15,315 bases of DNA from an uncultured Parabacteroides sp. (GTDB lineage Bacteria; Bacteroidota; Bacteroidia; Bacteroidales; Tannerellaceae), in contig CAMTPG010000022.1 in assembly GCA_947074335.1 (NCBI GenBank), positions 1-15,315 on the forward strand, given 5' to 3'. Both the position numbers and the translations under genes were made by a program. Under the pieces are notes generated by a model. That model was given only the letters and a program-made list of their open reading frames with translations. It was not told where the DNA came from and did not search any database. The stretch's first letter is position 1; each line of letters begins with the position of its first letter. Below are positions 7,733 through 14,428 of this stretch, one piece after another.

Positions 7733-7827
7733 TACAGAAAATTCAGAAATGCAGAGTGAATTCCTAATTATGGCCAATTTTCACTAAAAAATAACGAATC
7801 GAAAGAAAAGAATGTAATGGATAAAAA

Positions 7828-8163
7828 TCAACGGATAGCTACTTTTCGTACCGTTTCGCCGATACGCACAATATAATAGCCTTTAGCCAGATCTACCGGA
7901 TATTCGCCATATGCCTGTTTGAGCAGAATCTCTTTTACGCGAATGCCTACCACACTGTAGATTTCCAGTTTGCTGCCGATCGGTGCATTATGCACTACAA
8001 TTTTATTATCATAAGCGGTAATCTGTATCGAATCGGCCGATTTATCCGTGGATGAAGGAGAATTCAGAGCATACGAAACCTGACGCTGTGCCAACACCGG
8101 ATAGGTTCCGGCCAACACAGATACACAAATACAGGCCATTATAAACAGAGCTCTCATCTTCAT
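7828..8163 (-). CDS. Small exported protein with a T9SS type A-like C-terminal sorting domain
   Basis: A 111-residue protein using the ATG at 8163. A frame extension to a TTG at 8181 exists, but that TTG lies inside a -7 promoter element, so I reject it. Residues about 1-26 form a signal peptide (MKMRALFIMACICVSVLAG..., cleavage near VLA-Q). After about 20 Ser/Asp-rich residues comes a domain with the rhythm of the Por secretion C-terminal sorting domain: an ITAYDNKIVVH strand, LEIYSVVGIRVKE, and the end AKGYYIVRIGETVRKVAIR, matching the usual GxYxVxxG..xxKxxx end. There is no room for a cargo or catalytic domain. It could be a carrier-less sorting domain, a surface-attached small protein, or a beta-sandwich module doing something else. 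It appears monocistronic. Domain resemblance is by eye. Confidence 0.78.
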   Translation of the reverse strand: MKMRALFIMACICVSVLAGTYPVLAQRQVSYALNSPSSTDKSADSIQITAYDNKIVVHNAPIGSKLEIYSVVGIRVKEILLKQAYGEYPVDLAKGYYIVRIGETVRKVAIR

Positions 8164-8178
8164 ATCGCTAAATTCACA

Positions 8179-8186
8179 CAAATATA
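8179..8186 (-). promoter_or_regulatory. -7 promoter element for the small sorting-domain protein
   Basis: On the - strand this reads TATATTTG, a full match to the Bacteroidota -7 consensus, 15 nt upstream of the ATG at 8163. A TTTG at 8207-8204 lies 17 nt further upstream, slightly closer than the usual spacing. Its position decides the start: the upstream TTG codon of the longer frame is part of this element. Confidence 0.55.
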
Positions 8187-8335
8187 GCTATAATTTCGGA
8201 TTACAAACCGGTTCGCCCCGATTTATTCATTGCCGGATTTTATGCACAGAAAAAAAGCGCGGATAATCTTAGTAATAATTTATTAAAAATATACTATTTT
8301 AAAGATGAATGAAAAGTACATAACCTGAAAATTGA

Positions 8336-8393
8336 AAATTCATGGCGAACAAAATATATTTCATCGCCATGAAATTAAAATTGCATGGCGATG
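8336..8393. repeat. Three alternating inverted arms (CATGGCGA / TCGCCATG / CATGGCGATG)
   Basis: Three related arms lie in the gene-less stretch 8187-8470. The left arm TTCATGGCGA (8339-8348) pairs perfectly over 10 bp with TCGCCATGAA (8364-8373). The middle arm CATCGCCATG (8362-8371) also pairs perfectly over 10 bp with CATGGCGATG (8384-8393). The middle arm cannot do both, so two hairpins with loops of about 15 and 12 nt are mutually exclusive. Neither has a clear T-tract. The stretch lies between the 3' end of rnz and the promoter of the small sorting-domain gene. Apart from these arms and the hairpin at 8433-8463 I see nothing else in it. Confidence 0.7.
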
Positions 8394-8432
8394 TGGTTTT
8401 GCCCGCTTGTGGAAAGGCTTTTTATTTAACGG

Positions 8433-8463
8433 AATAATCCGGCTGATTTTTTGTCGGATTATT
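8433..8463 (-). terminator. Hairpin just downstream of rnz, possible weak terminator
   Basis: A perfect 9-bp stem AATAATCCG (8433-8441) with CGGATTATT (8455-8463), loop 13 nt, starts 8 nt after the rnz stop codon. Read on the - strand it lacks a good T-tract (CCGTTAAATAAAAAG follows), so it may stabilise or only weakly terminate the rnz transcript. Confidence 0.45.
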
Positions 8464-8470
8464 AAAGATA

Positions 8471-9385
8471 TTAAATCGGAACAACCAACCCTTCGTTGGC
8501 AAGAATTGTATCCGGAAAAACAGCATCAGCCTCTTTTTTCAATTCGGATAAATCATCATACCGGGCCGAATAATGACCAATCATTAATCGCTTTACCTGC
8601 GCCATACGGGCTATTTCGGCAGCTTGCCGGGCCGTGGAGTGAAAAGTCAGTTTTGCCCGTTTAAGCTCAGCTTCGGCAAATGTAGCTTCATGATATAATA
8701 AATCAACGCCTTCGATAAACGGAACAATACGCGGATTATAAATCGTATCGGTACAATAAGCATAACGCCGTGCGGGTTCGGCTGGCCGTGTCAGTCGGTG
8801 ATTTGCAATTACTTCTCCGTCACCGGTAACAAAATCAGCACCCTGCTTTATATCTTTCAGACAGCGCACGGGCACCTGATAGAAATCGATCATCTCACGA
8901 ATGATATGGGCATCTTTTTGCTTTTCTTCAAAAAGATAACCACAGGTAGGAACCCGGTGAATCAACGGGATGGAATAGATTTTAACCGATCTGTCTTCCA
9001 TAATCAGTTCATGACTGCTTGTATCGATCACATTGAAACGGATATCGAACTGCAGGTTCTGACAGAAAAGATGTAAAACGGGTTTTAAAAAGGATTCAAT
9101 GTCTTTCGGACCGTGAATTACCAGCTCGCCGGTGCGCCCCAACAAACTCAGGGTAGAAATTAATCCGGGAAGCCCGAAACAATGATCTCCGTGTACATGC
9201 GAAATAAAGATATGTGCCAGCCGGTTAAACCGTACACGCATACGCCTCATCTGCACCTGGGTTCCTTCGCCACAATCCAACATATATAACTTATCGCGCA
9301 GATCTACAATTTGTGCAGACGAGAGATGTTTTGTTGTAGGCAAAGCAGAACCGCACCCCAATATATTTACTGTAAAATCAGCCAT
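8471..9385 (-). CDS. rnz: Ribonuclease Z (tRNA 3' endonuclease)
   Basis: A 304-residue metallo-beta-lactamase-fold endonuclease that removes 3' trailers from tRNA precursors in the cytoplasm. With the ATG at 9385 it begins MADFTVNILGCGSALPTT, as RNase Z proteins do, and has the usual length of about 300. The metal-binding signature HVHGDH is at residues 63-68, preceded by LDCGEGTQVQMRR, the usual second conserved block; further on are YCTDT with a metal-bridging Asp, LLYHEATF, the HSTARQAAEIA block and the C-terminal GHYSARY. The frame stays open upstream to 9460, but a -7 promoter element lies within that extension at 9410-9417, so the longer forms are unlikely; an ATG at 9394, three codons upstream, remains possible. 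It is transcribed divergently from the candidate small RNA. Confidence 0.96.
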   Translation of the reverse strand: MADFTVNILGCGSALPTTKHLSSAQIVDLRDKLYMLDCGEGTQVQMRRMRVRFNRLAHIFISHVHGDHCFGLPGLISTLSLLGRTGELVIHGPKDIESFLKPVLHLFCQNLQFDIRFNVIDTSSHELIMEDRSVKIYSIPLIHRVPTCGYLFEEKQKDAHIIREMIDFYQVPVRCLKDIKQGADFVTGDGEVIANHRLTRPAEPARRYAYCTDTIYNPRIVPFIEGVDLLYHEATFAEAELKRAKLTFHSTARQAAEIARMAQVKRLMIGHYSARYDDLSELKKEADAVFPDTILANEGLVVPI

Positions 9386-9409
9386 GACGTTCATTGCTTC
9401 TGTTCTTTG

Positions 9410-9417
9410 CAAAGATA
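9410..9417 (-). promoter_or_regulatory. -7 promoter element for rnz
   Basis: On the - strand this reads TATCTTTG, matching TAnnTTTG, 24 nt upstream of the ATG at 9385 and 15 nt upstream of the one at 9394. No -33 TTG is visible at the normal distance. It argues against the longer rnz frame that begins at 9460. Confidence 0.5.
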
Positions 9418-9468
9418 ACACAAATGCGTTGGTATTCTGTGAAAAATCGCAAAAAAACAATAACGCTA

Positions 9469-9500
9469 TTGGGGCGAATGCATAAGATTCGCTATATTTG
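9469..9500 (+). promoter_or_regulatory. Complete Bacteroidota-type promoter for a + strand transcript
   Basis: TTG at 9469-9471 (-33 element) and TATATTTG at 9493-9500 (-7 element, full match to TAnnTTTG) are separated by 21 nt, within the normal spacing. It is the best promoter in the window, yet it faces no annotated gene: it points toward the 3' end of the convergent cyd operon. Transcription should begin near 9505. Confidence 0.65.
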
Positions 9501-9504
9501 TTTG

Positions 9505-9641
9505 CTTTCTTTTTGGAAAGTACCCGATTAAAAATGATTTTATTAAAATATTTTCAATTGAACCTTAACTAACTTTTTCTTTTTGTTTAAAACGGTTAAA
9601 TGTAGAAACGGCCAGGCGCGAGCTTCGCCGTTTCTTTTTTT
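9505..9641 (+). ncRNA. Candidate small RNA between rnz and cydB
   Basis: A stretch of about 137 nt bounded by a complete Bacteroidota promoter (9469-9500) and a strong intrinsic terminator (9605-9641), on the strand opposite to both neighbours and ending 20 nt before the cydB stop codon. A 5' hairpin CTTTC/GAAAG (9505-9509 with 9516-9520) sits at the expected transcription start. The middle (9521-9600) is AU- and pyrimidine-rich and probably single-stranded. The only ORF is 12 codons (9534-9572), too short to support. Bacteroidales have several RNAs recognised by just this promoter-to-terminator pattern, but I cannot assign it to a known family. A non-functional spurious transcript is possible. 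Confidence 0.5.
9605..9641 (+). terminator. Strong rho-independent terminator of the candidate small RNA
   Basis: An 8-bp GC-rich stem GAAACGGC (9605-9612) with GCCGTTTC (9627-9634), then a C-C mismatch, a 4-bp inner stem including one G-U pair, and a GCGA (GNRA-type) tetraloop at 9618-9621; seven T residues follow at 9635-9641. The T-tract is only on the + strand, so it terminates rightward transcription. A third copy of the arm, GAAACGG at 9653-9659, could pair with 9628-9634 in a leftward cyd read-through transcript. Confidence 0.85.
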
Positions 9642-9660
9642 ATGTCGAATCCGAAACGGA

Positions 9661-10812
9661 TCAGTAGGCCTGATTATTTTCATTCTCCACATCCTCTTCT
9701 GATATTTTATGACGATCGAGTGCACGCCATGCAAAGAAAATATAGATCAGCACAATCGGAACGAGAATGGTTACATAAGCCATTACTTTGAGCGTAAATT
9801 CGCTCGATGAACTATTTTGTATGGTCAATGAACTTTGTAAATTTTCCAGCGACGGATAAAATGCCGTGTTATTCCAGCCTGCACACAACAAAATCGGCAA
9901 TACGGTGAAAACCGTGCCAAAACCGCTAAACCAGATCCCTTTGCGCCAGGTTTTCGAGAAAATCGTTCTGAACATCGCATAAACCACACCGATAATGCCG
10001 ATTACCATAATGATCAGCAAATAGGGCATATCAATCAGATTATGCAGGTATTTATAAGGCTCCATATAAACGGCACCGGTTTCCGGATTAACGGCAAATC
10101 CTTCCGAGAAAACCCAATGAACCAAATAGACCAAAAAGAATATCAGAAACAGAACCATCTCTATGATAAGCTGTTTACGACACCGGATTGTCATCTCTGT
10201 ATCATTAATATTATTAATAAAATAGAGCAATGCCTGTACGCGGGCCAGAAAAAAGATAGCAATACCCAGACAAATATTCCAGAAATGAAAAACACATTCC
10301 AAACCGTGCCACGGATTAGTCCACGTAGAAATAATCGGCATCGACAGATCCATGAAATGATCTTTATTGACAATAAAATCGGCTCCCGTAAAAAACATGC
10401 CTACGGCCGAGCCGAGCAGAATGGGCGCCATCACACCGTTGATAATCAGAAATACCTGATAAGCACGTTTACCGATAAAATTTCCTTTTTTCGATTGATA
10501 TTCATACGAAACAGCCTGAATTATAAAACAAACCAAAATCAACATCCACAGCCAGTAAGCACCTCCGAAACTGGTGGAGTAAAAAAGCGGAAATGAAGCA
10601 AAAAAAGCACCCCCGAAAGTAACCAGTGTGGTAAAGGTAAATTCCCATTTACGCCCGGTTGAATTCATCAGCATTTTTTGCTGTATTTTATCCTTGCCTA
10701 TGGTAAATAACAGGGTTTGTCCGCCTTGCACAAACAGCAAAAACACCAGAAGTGATGCAAGTAAAGAAACCACGAACCACCAATAATGCTGTAATAATGC
10801 ATATGTATCCAT
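9661..10812 (-). CDS. cydB: Cytochrome bd quinol oxidase subunit II
   Basis: A 383-residue integral membrane protein, subunit II of the bd-type terminal oxidase that reduces oxygen to water with electrons from the quinol pool. It is strongly hydrophobic with roughly eight to nine membrane segments, the first at about 11-31. Visible family blocks are FVQGGQTLLF near the N-terminus, WEFTFTTLVTFGGAFFASFPLFY (about 56-78) and a WLWMLIL segment. Subunit II carries no haem ligands and stabilises the CydA dimer partner. It starts 11 nt after the cydA stop codon and is the last gene of the DUF4492-cydA-cydB operon. The length agrees with CydB proteins from Bacteroidales. No cydC/cydD assembly genes lie in the window. 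Confidence 0.96.
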   Translation of the reverse strand: MDTYALLQHYWWFVVSLLASLLVFLLFVQGGQTLLFTIGKDKIQQKMLMNSTGRKWEFTFTTLVTFGGAFFASFPLFYSTSFGGAYWLWMLILVCFIIQAVSYEYQSKKGNFIGKRAYQVFLIINGVMAPILLGSAVGMFFTGADFIVNKDHFMDLSMPIISTWTNPWHGLECVFHFWNICLGIAIFFLARVQALLYFINNINDTEMTIRCRKQLIIEMVLFLIFFLVYLVHWVFSEGFAVNPETGAVYMEPYKYLHNLIDMPYLLIIMVIGIIGVVYAMFRTIFSKTWRKGIWFSGFGTVFTVLPILLCAGWNNTAFYPSLENLQSSLTIQNSSSSEFTLKVMAYVTILVPIVLIYIFFAWRALDRHKISEEDVENENNQAY

Positions 10813-10823
10813 AACAATTAGTT

Positions 10824-12389
10824 TTAAATCGATTCATCAATTACTGTTTCCGGTCCTTTCTTGATTACTTTTACCATAATACCGATTTCGGCAATTAACA
10901 AGACGGTAAATACAATAAGGAACATAAAGAAGGTTGTCTTCACATCAGAGGTTGTCAGCCTGGATACGGAAACTCCTACAGGCAGAATATCCTGAATGGC
11001 CCAGGGCTGGCGGCCGGTTTCGGCAACAATCCATCCGGCATGACCGGCAATGTAGGCCAGCGGAAATGATAAGAGCGCAATCCATTGCAGCCAGCGTGCC
11101 GCCTCATATTTTTTGATAAAACTGAGCAAAACCGAAATCGCAAAGAAAGCCAGAAAGAAACAGCCGCAATATACCATGATGCGGAAGAAATAAAATACCA
11201 TGGGCACATTGGGCACCAGCTCGGCCGGATCTTTTATATAACCATACCCGAAATAGGGATAATTATAGGTAAAGATATTAAGTGCTGTCTGGGCCAGTTC
11301 GGGATTATTATCTTTTTTTGCCTGTCGGTAATCGGCCAGCGCCTGAATGGCAATTTTACCCTTTTCTATCTTTTCTTCGGCCGAAAGTGCAATATTGCCG
11401 TCGCGTTGCAGGTAGCCGCCATCCAGCAGATTGCGCACACCGGGCACATAAGTATCCATTTGGCGATTTGCCAGCAGCGAGAGCAGTTGCGGAATCTCGA
11501 ACTTATAATAAAAAGGATTTTTGGCTGTCATATCTTTAACCTCATCGGGTTTCAAAATACCGAAACCCACCAGGCCCACACCTTCGCCGCCTTCATATAA
11601 AGCCTCCATGGCCGCCAGTTTCATGGGTTGTTTTTGAGCCACTTCGTAAGCCGATCCGTCGCCCGACCACAAACTAAGCACAGTAGCTATTAATCCGAAA
11701 ATGGAGGCTACCTTGATACTTTTCAGCGAAAATTCGGAAGCCCGGTGCTTCAACAGATACCAGCTGCTGATACCGATTACAAACATTGCGCCTGTAACCC
11801 AGCCGGATAAAACCGTATGAATAAATTTATAAATCACAACCGGCGAAGAGATCAGGGCAAAGAAATCGCTCATTTCATTACGCACCGTATCCGGATTAAA
11901 CTCCATGCCTACAGGATATTGCATCCAGGCATTGGCCACCAGAATCCAGTATGCAGAAAGGGTAGCGCCCACAATTGTTAACCAGGTAGCTGCCAGGTGA
12001 AAGCGTTTACTCACCTTTTCCCAGCCGAAAAACATAATGGCAATGAAAGTTGACTCCATAAAAAAGGCGAGGATAGCTTCGATGGCCAGCGGCGCACCGA
12101 ATATATCACCTACAAACCAGCTGTAGTTAGACCAGTTTGTACCAAATTCAAACTCCAGAATGATTCCTGTTGCCACTCCGATCGCAAAATTAATACCGAA
12201 AAGCTTCATCCAGAATTTTGCGGTTTTTTTCCAGAATTCATTACCTGTTTTGTAGTAAATGGTCTCCATGATTGCCTGAATAACACCGAGTCCGAGTGTA
12301 AGCGGAACAAAAATCCAGTGATACAGGGCTGTCAGGGCAAATTGTCCTCTCGACCAGTCTACTAAAGATTCATTTATACCATCAAGCAT
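10824..12389 (-). CDS. cydA: Cytochrome bd quinol oxidase subunit I
   Basis: A 521-residue integral membrane protein, the catalytic haem-bearing subunit. Comparing with the E. coli enzyme, the ligands are present: His24 in FALTALYHWIFVPL (haem b595; E. coli His19), His191 in KFIHTVLSGW (haem b558; His186), Met405 in FFRIMV (Met393), and Glu457 in the AETGRQPW block (Glu445). Lys257 and Glu262 in KLAAMEA correspond to the quinol-loop residues Lys252 and Glu257. The length and the large segment between about 250 and 395 fit the long Q-loop type, though parts of that loop are distinctive here. High-affinity oxygen respiration in an organism of this otherwise anaerobic order allows nanaerobic growth and oxygen scavenging. 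It follows the DUF4492 gene by 17 nt and precedes cydB by 11 nt. Confidence 0.97.
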   Translation of the reverse strand: MLDGINESLVDWSRGQFALTALYHWIFVPLTLGLGVIQAIMETIYYKTGNEFWKKTAKFWMKLFGINFAIGVATGIILEFEFGTNWSNYSWFVGDIFGAPLAIEAILAFFMESTFIAIMFFGWEKVSKRFHLAATWLTIVGATLSAYWILVANAWMQYPVGMEFNPDTVRNEMSDFFALISSPVVIYKFIHTVLSGWVTGAMFVIGISSWYLLKHRASEFSLKSIKVASIFGLIATVLSLWSGDGSAYEVAQKQPMKLAAMEALYEGGEGVGLVGFGILKPDEVKDMTAKNPFYYKFEIPQLLSLLANRQMDTYVPGVRNLLDGGYLQRDGNIALSAEEKIEKGKIAIQALADYRQAKKDNNPELAQTALNIFTYNYPYFGYGYIKDPAELVPNVPMVFYFFRIMVYCGCFFLAFFAISVLLSFIKKYEAARWLQWIALLSFPLAYIAGHAGWIVAETGRQPWAIQDILPVGVSVSRLTTSDVKTTFFMFLIVFTVLLIAEIGIMVKVIKKGPETVIDESI

Positions 12390-12406
12390 AGTTATTAATA
12401 TTTAAT

Positions 12407-12634
12407 TTAAGGAATATCTGCCCGCTGAATCAATTCATTCGAAACATGATCCACCTTGCTATTCTTATCGCCAAACTGATTCAGATAATTCGGAAAAAAA
12501 AAGAGACGCAACACAAAAAACATAATAAAAAGCTTAATCAAAATGATAAGCCATAGGGTTTTACCTAAAGTCATGGAGCGAAATCCATCCAGATAAAAAC
12601 GGAAAATTCTGATATGTAACGGCACGTTTTTCAT
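12407..12634 (-). CDS. DUF4492 small membrane protein of the cyd operon
   Basis: A 75-residue protein with one strongly hydrophobic segment at about residues 23-47 (GKTLWLIILIKLFIMFFVLRLF), a positively charged N-terminal part (HIRIFRFYLDGFRSMTLG) and a polar C-terminal tail. It matches what I know as DUF4492, a family found upstream of cydA in Bacteroidota and some Campylobacterota. By the positive-inside rule the N-terminus should face the cytoplasm. The placement directly before cydA, 17 nt apart, suggests a small accessory or assembly subunit in the manner of CydX or CydH in other bacteria, but it has no recognisable sequence similarity to those that I can see. Function is inferred from context only. 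Confidence 0.87.
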   Translation of the reverse strand: MKNVPLHIRIFRFYLDGFRSMTLGKTLWLIILIKLFIMFFVLRLFFFPNYLNQFGDKNSKVDHVSNELIQRADIP

Positions 12635-12834
12635 ATAGCACTTCTCTATTTAACAACAAAATCAGCAACAGAATGTTTACTTTTTTTTAGAAAAATACAA
12701 ACTCTTATTAAATAAATTAAGGTAATAGAAAAGTGAAATACTTAATTTTTCAGACAATAAAGCATAACAGTGTTAAAAAAAACTATACAAATAAGAAATA
12801 TTGTTTTAAAATAATAATCACTTCACAATTTTGT

Positions 12835-12842
12835 TATATTTG
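12835..12842 (+). promoter_or_regulatory. -7 promoter element upstream of the oxidoreductase gene, in an AT-rich divergent region
   Basis: TATATTTG on the + strand is a full -7 match, giving a leader of about 75-80 nt before the ATG at 12926. No -33 TTG is seen at the right distance. It directly abuts CAAACGTA (12843-12850), which on the - strand reads TACGTTTG, also a -7 match, facing the cyd operon about 210 nt away. The rest of the 291-nt gap (12635-12925) is very AT-rich with long A and T runs and has no other feature I can defend. Confidence 0.5.
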
Positions 12843-12925
12843 CAAACGTAAGTGTTTTATATCAATGTAAAAAATCGCGCAACACAGACAAATAAATTTA
12901 ATGCTAATCTATAAATATTATTACT

Positions 12926-14404
12926 ATGTCAAACATTTCTAGAAGATCTTTTCTTCGTAGAGGAGCTGCCGCAGCTGCAGCATTCTCAATAGTACCGGGC
13001 TCTATTCTTGGAAAAACTCACGGATATACTGCCCCGTCTGATAAACTGAACATTGCCGCCGTTGGTATCGGTGGTATGGGTAACGCCAACCTGAAGAACA
13101 TGGAAACTACAGACAATATCGTAGCTCTTTGCGATGTAGACTGGAGATATGCAAAACCCGTGTTCGATCGTCATGCACAAGCTAAAAAATACTGGGATTA
13201 TCGTAAGATGTATGATGAAATGGGCGATTCAATCGACGCTGTACTGGTAGCTACTGCCGACCATACACACGCCATTATTTCTGCCGATGCATTAACCATG
13301 GGTAAAGGCGTTTATTGCCAAAAACCGCTTACTCACTCGGTTTACGAATCTCGTTTGTTAACAAACCTGGCCGATAAATACAATGTGGCTACCCAGATGG
13401 GTAATCAGGGTGCATCGGGCGAAGGTGTTAATCTGGTAACCGAATGGATCCAGAATGGTGAAATCGGTGAAATTACAAAAGTGGAATGTGCCACAAACCG
13501 TCCGATCTGGCCGCAGGGCTTGAATGCACCTGAAAAAGCAGATAAAATTCCTTCTACTTTGAACTGGGATCTGTTTACAGGACCCGGAAAAATGCTTCCT
13601 TACAATAAAATTTATCATCCATGGAACTGGCGCGGATGGTGGGAATACGGAACAGGTGCTTTAGGTGATATGGCCTGCCACATCATGCATCCGGTATTCG
13701 TTTCTCTTAATCTGGGTTATCCTACAAAAGTACAAGGCTCTTCTACTTTATTATTGGAAGCTTGTGCACCACAGGCACAGCATGTGAAACTGACTTTCCC
13801 GGCTCGCGATAATATGCCGAAAGTGGCTATGCCGGAAGTAGAAGTTCATTGGTATGATGGCGGTTTACTGCCTGATCGTCCGGCAGGATTCCCGGAAGGA
13901 AAACCGTTAATGCCGATGGATGGTGGTCTGGTTATTTTCCACGGAACAAAAGATACATTAATCTGTGCCTGCTACGGAAGAGAGCCCTGGTTACTTTCGG
14001 GTCGTGTGCCTAATGTAGCTAAAACAGAACGTCGTGTTGAAACAAGCCACGAACAAGACTGGATCCGTGCTTGTAAAGAAAGTCCTGCTAACCGCGTTGC
14101 AGCTAAATCCGACTTCGCACAGGCCGGTCCGTTCAACGAAATGGTTGTAATGGGTGTATTGGCTGTTCGTTTACAGAACCTGAACAAGGAATTGTTGTGG
14201 GATGGTCCAAATATGACATTCACCAACATCGGTCCGGATGAAACATTGCGTATCTTACAGAAAGACGACTTCAAGATCGTGGATGGTGATCCGAAATTCG
14301 ATAAAATCTGGAGTAATCCGTATAATGCAAATGAATTCGCTGCCGAATTGATCAACCACACTTATCGTGATGGCTGGAAATTGCCCGACATGCCGAAATC
14401 ATAA
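12926..14404 (+). CDS. Tat-exported Gfo/Idh/MocA-family NAD(P)-dependent oxidoreductase
   Basis: A 492-residue protein. The N-terminus is a twin-arginine signal (SRRSFLRRG at 5-13, then an Ala-rich hydrophobic stretch), so it is exported folded, which fits a protein that must carry its nicotinamide cofactor across the membrane. The Rossmann fold starts at about 41 with AAVGIGGMG; CDVD follows at 69-72. The family's usual EKP motif is QKP here (132-134, Lys133 retained), a form common in this subfamily. The second domain has GALGDMACHIMHP with Asp248, His252 and His255 in the active-site region. Relatives in gut Bacteroidota oxidise sugar hydroxyls, for example C3 of glycosides. The partner DUF1080 gene starts 24 nt downstream on the same strand, consistent with an oxidation-then-cleavage pathway. 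Substrate and the electron sink are unknown. Confidence 0.92.
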   Translation: MSNISRRSFLRRGAAAAAAFSIVPGSILGKTHGYTAPSDKLNIAAVGIGGMGNANLKNMETTDNIVALCDVDWRYAKPVFDRHAQAKKYWDYRKMYDEMGDSIDAVLVATADHTHAIISADALTMGKGVYCQKPLTHSVYESRLLTNLADKYNVATQMGNQGASGEGVNLVTEWIQNGEIGEITKVECATNRPIWPQGLNAPEKADKIPSTLNWDLFTGPGKMLPYNKIYHPWNWRGWWEYGTGALGDMACHIMHPVFVSLNLGYPTKVQGSSTLLLEACAPQAQHVKLTFPARDNMPKVAMPEVEVHWYDGGLLPDRPAGFPEGKPLMPMDGGLVIFHGTKDTLICACYGREPWLLSGRVPNVAKTERRVETSHEQDWIRACKESPANRVAAKSDFAQAGPFNEMVVMGVLAVRLQNLNKELLWDGPNMTFTNIGPDETLRILQKDDFKIVDGDPKFDKIWSNPYNANEFAAELINHTYRDGWKLPDMPKS

Positions 14405-14428
14405 GTATTAAACTTTATAATTGATAAA

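Noticed and set aside
7755..7785. Imperfect hairpin AGTGAA/TTCACT downstream of the small exported protein as its terminator
   Set aside because: Only 6 bp with a loop of 19 nt and no T-tract on the relevant strand.
8164..8181. TTG start at 8181 for the small exported protein
   Set aside because: It lies in the -7 element, and the ATG at 8163 begins a normal signal peptide.
8332..8664. + strand open frame of 110 codons in and beyond the rnz downstream region
   Set aside because: More than half is antisense to rnz, it has no convincing start or domain, and it runs through both hairpins of the gap.
9386..9460. Longer rnz reading frame beginning at 9460
   Set aside because: The family starts at the MADFTVNILGCGSA segment, and a -7 promoter element lies within the extension.
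9534..9572. 12-codon ORF in the candidate small RNA (leader peptide)
   Set aside because: Such a short AT-rich ORF is expected by chance, and there is no run of a regulatory codon and no downstream gene on that strand.
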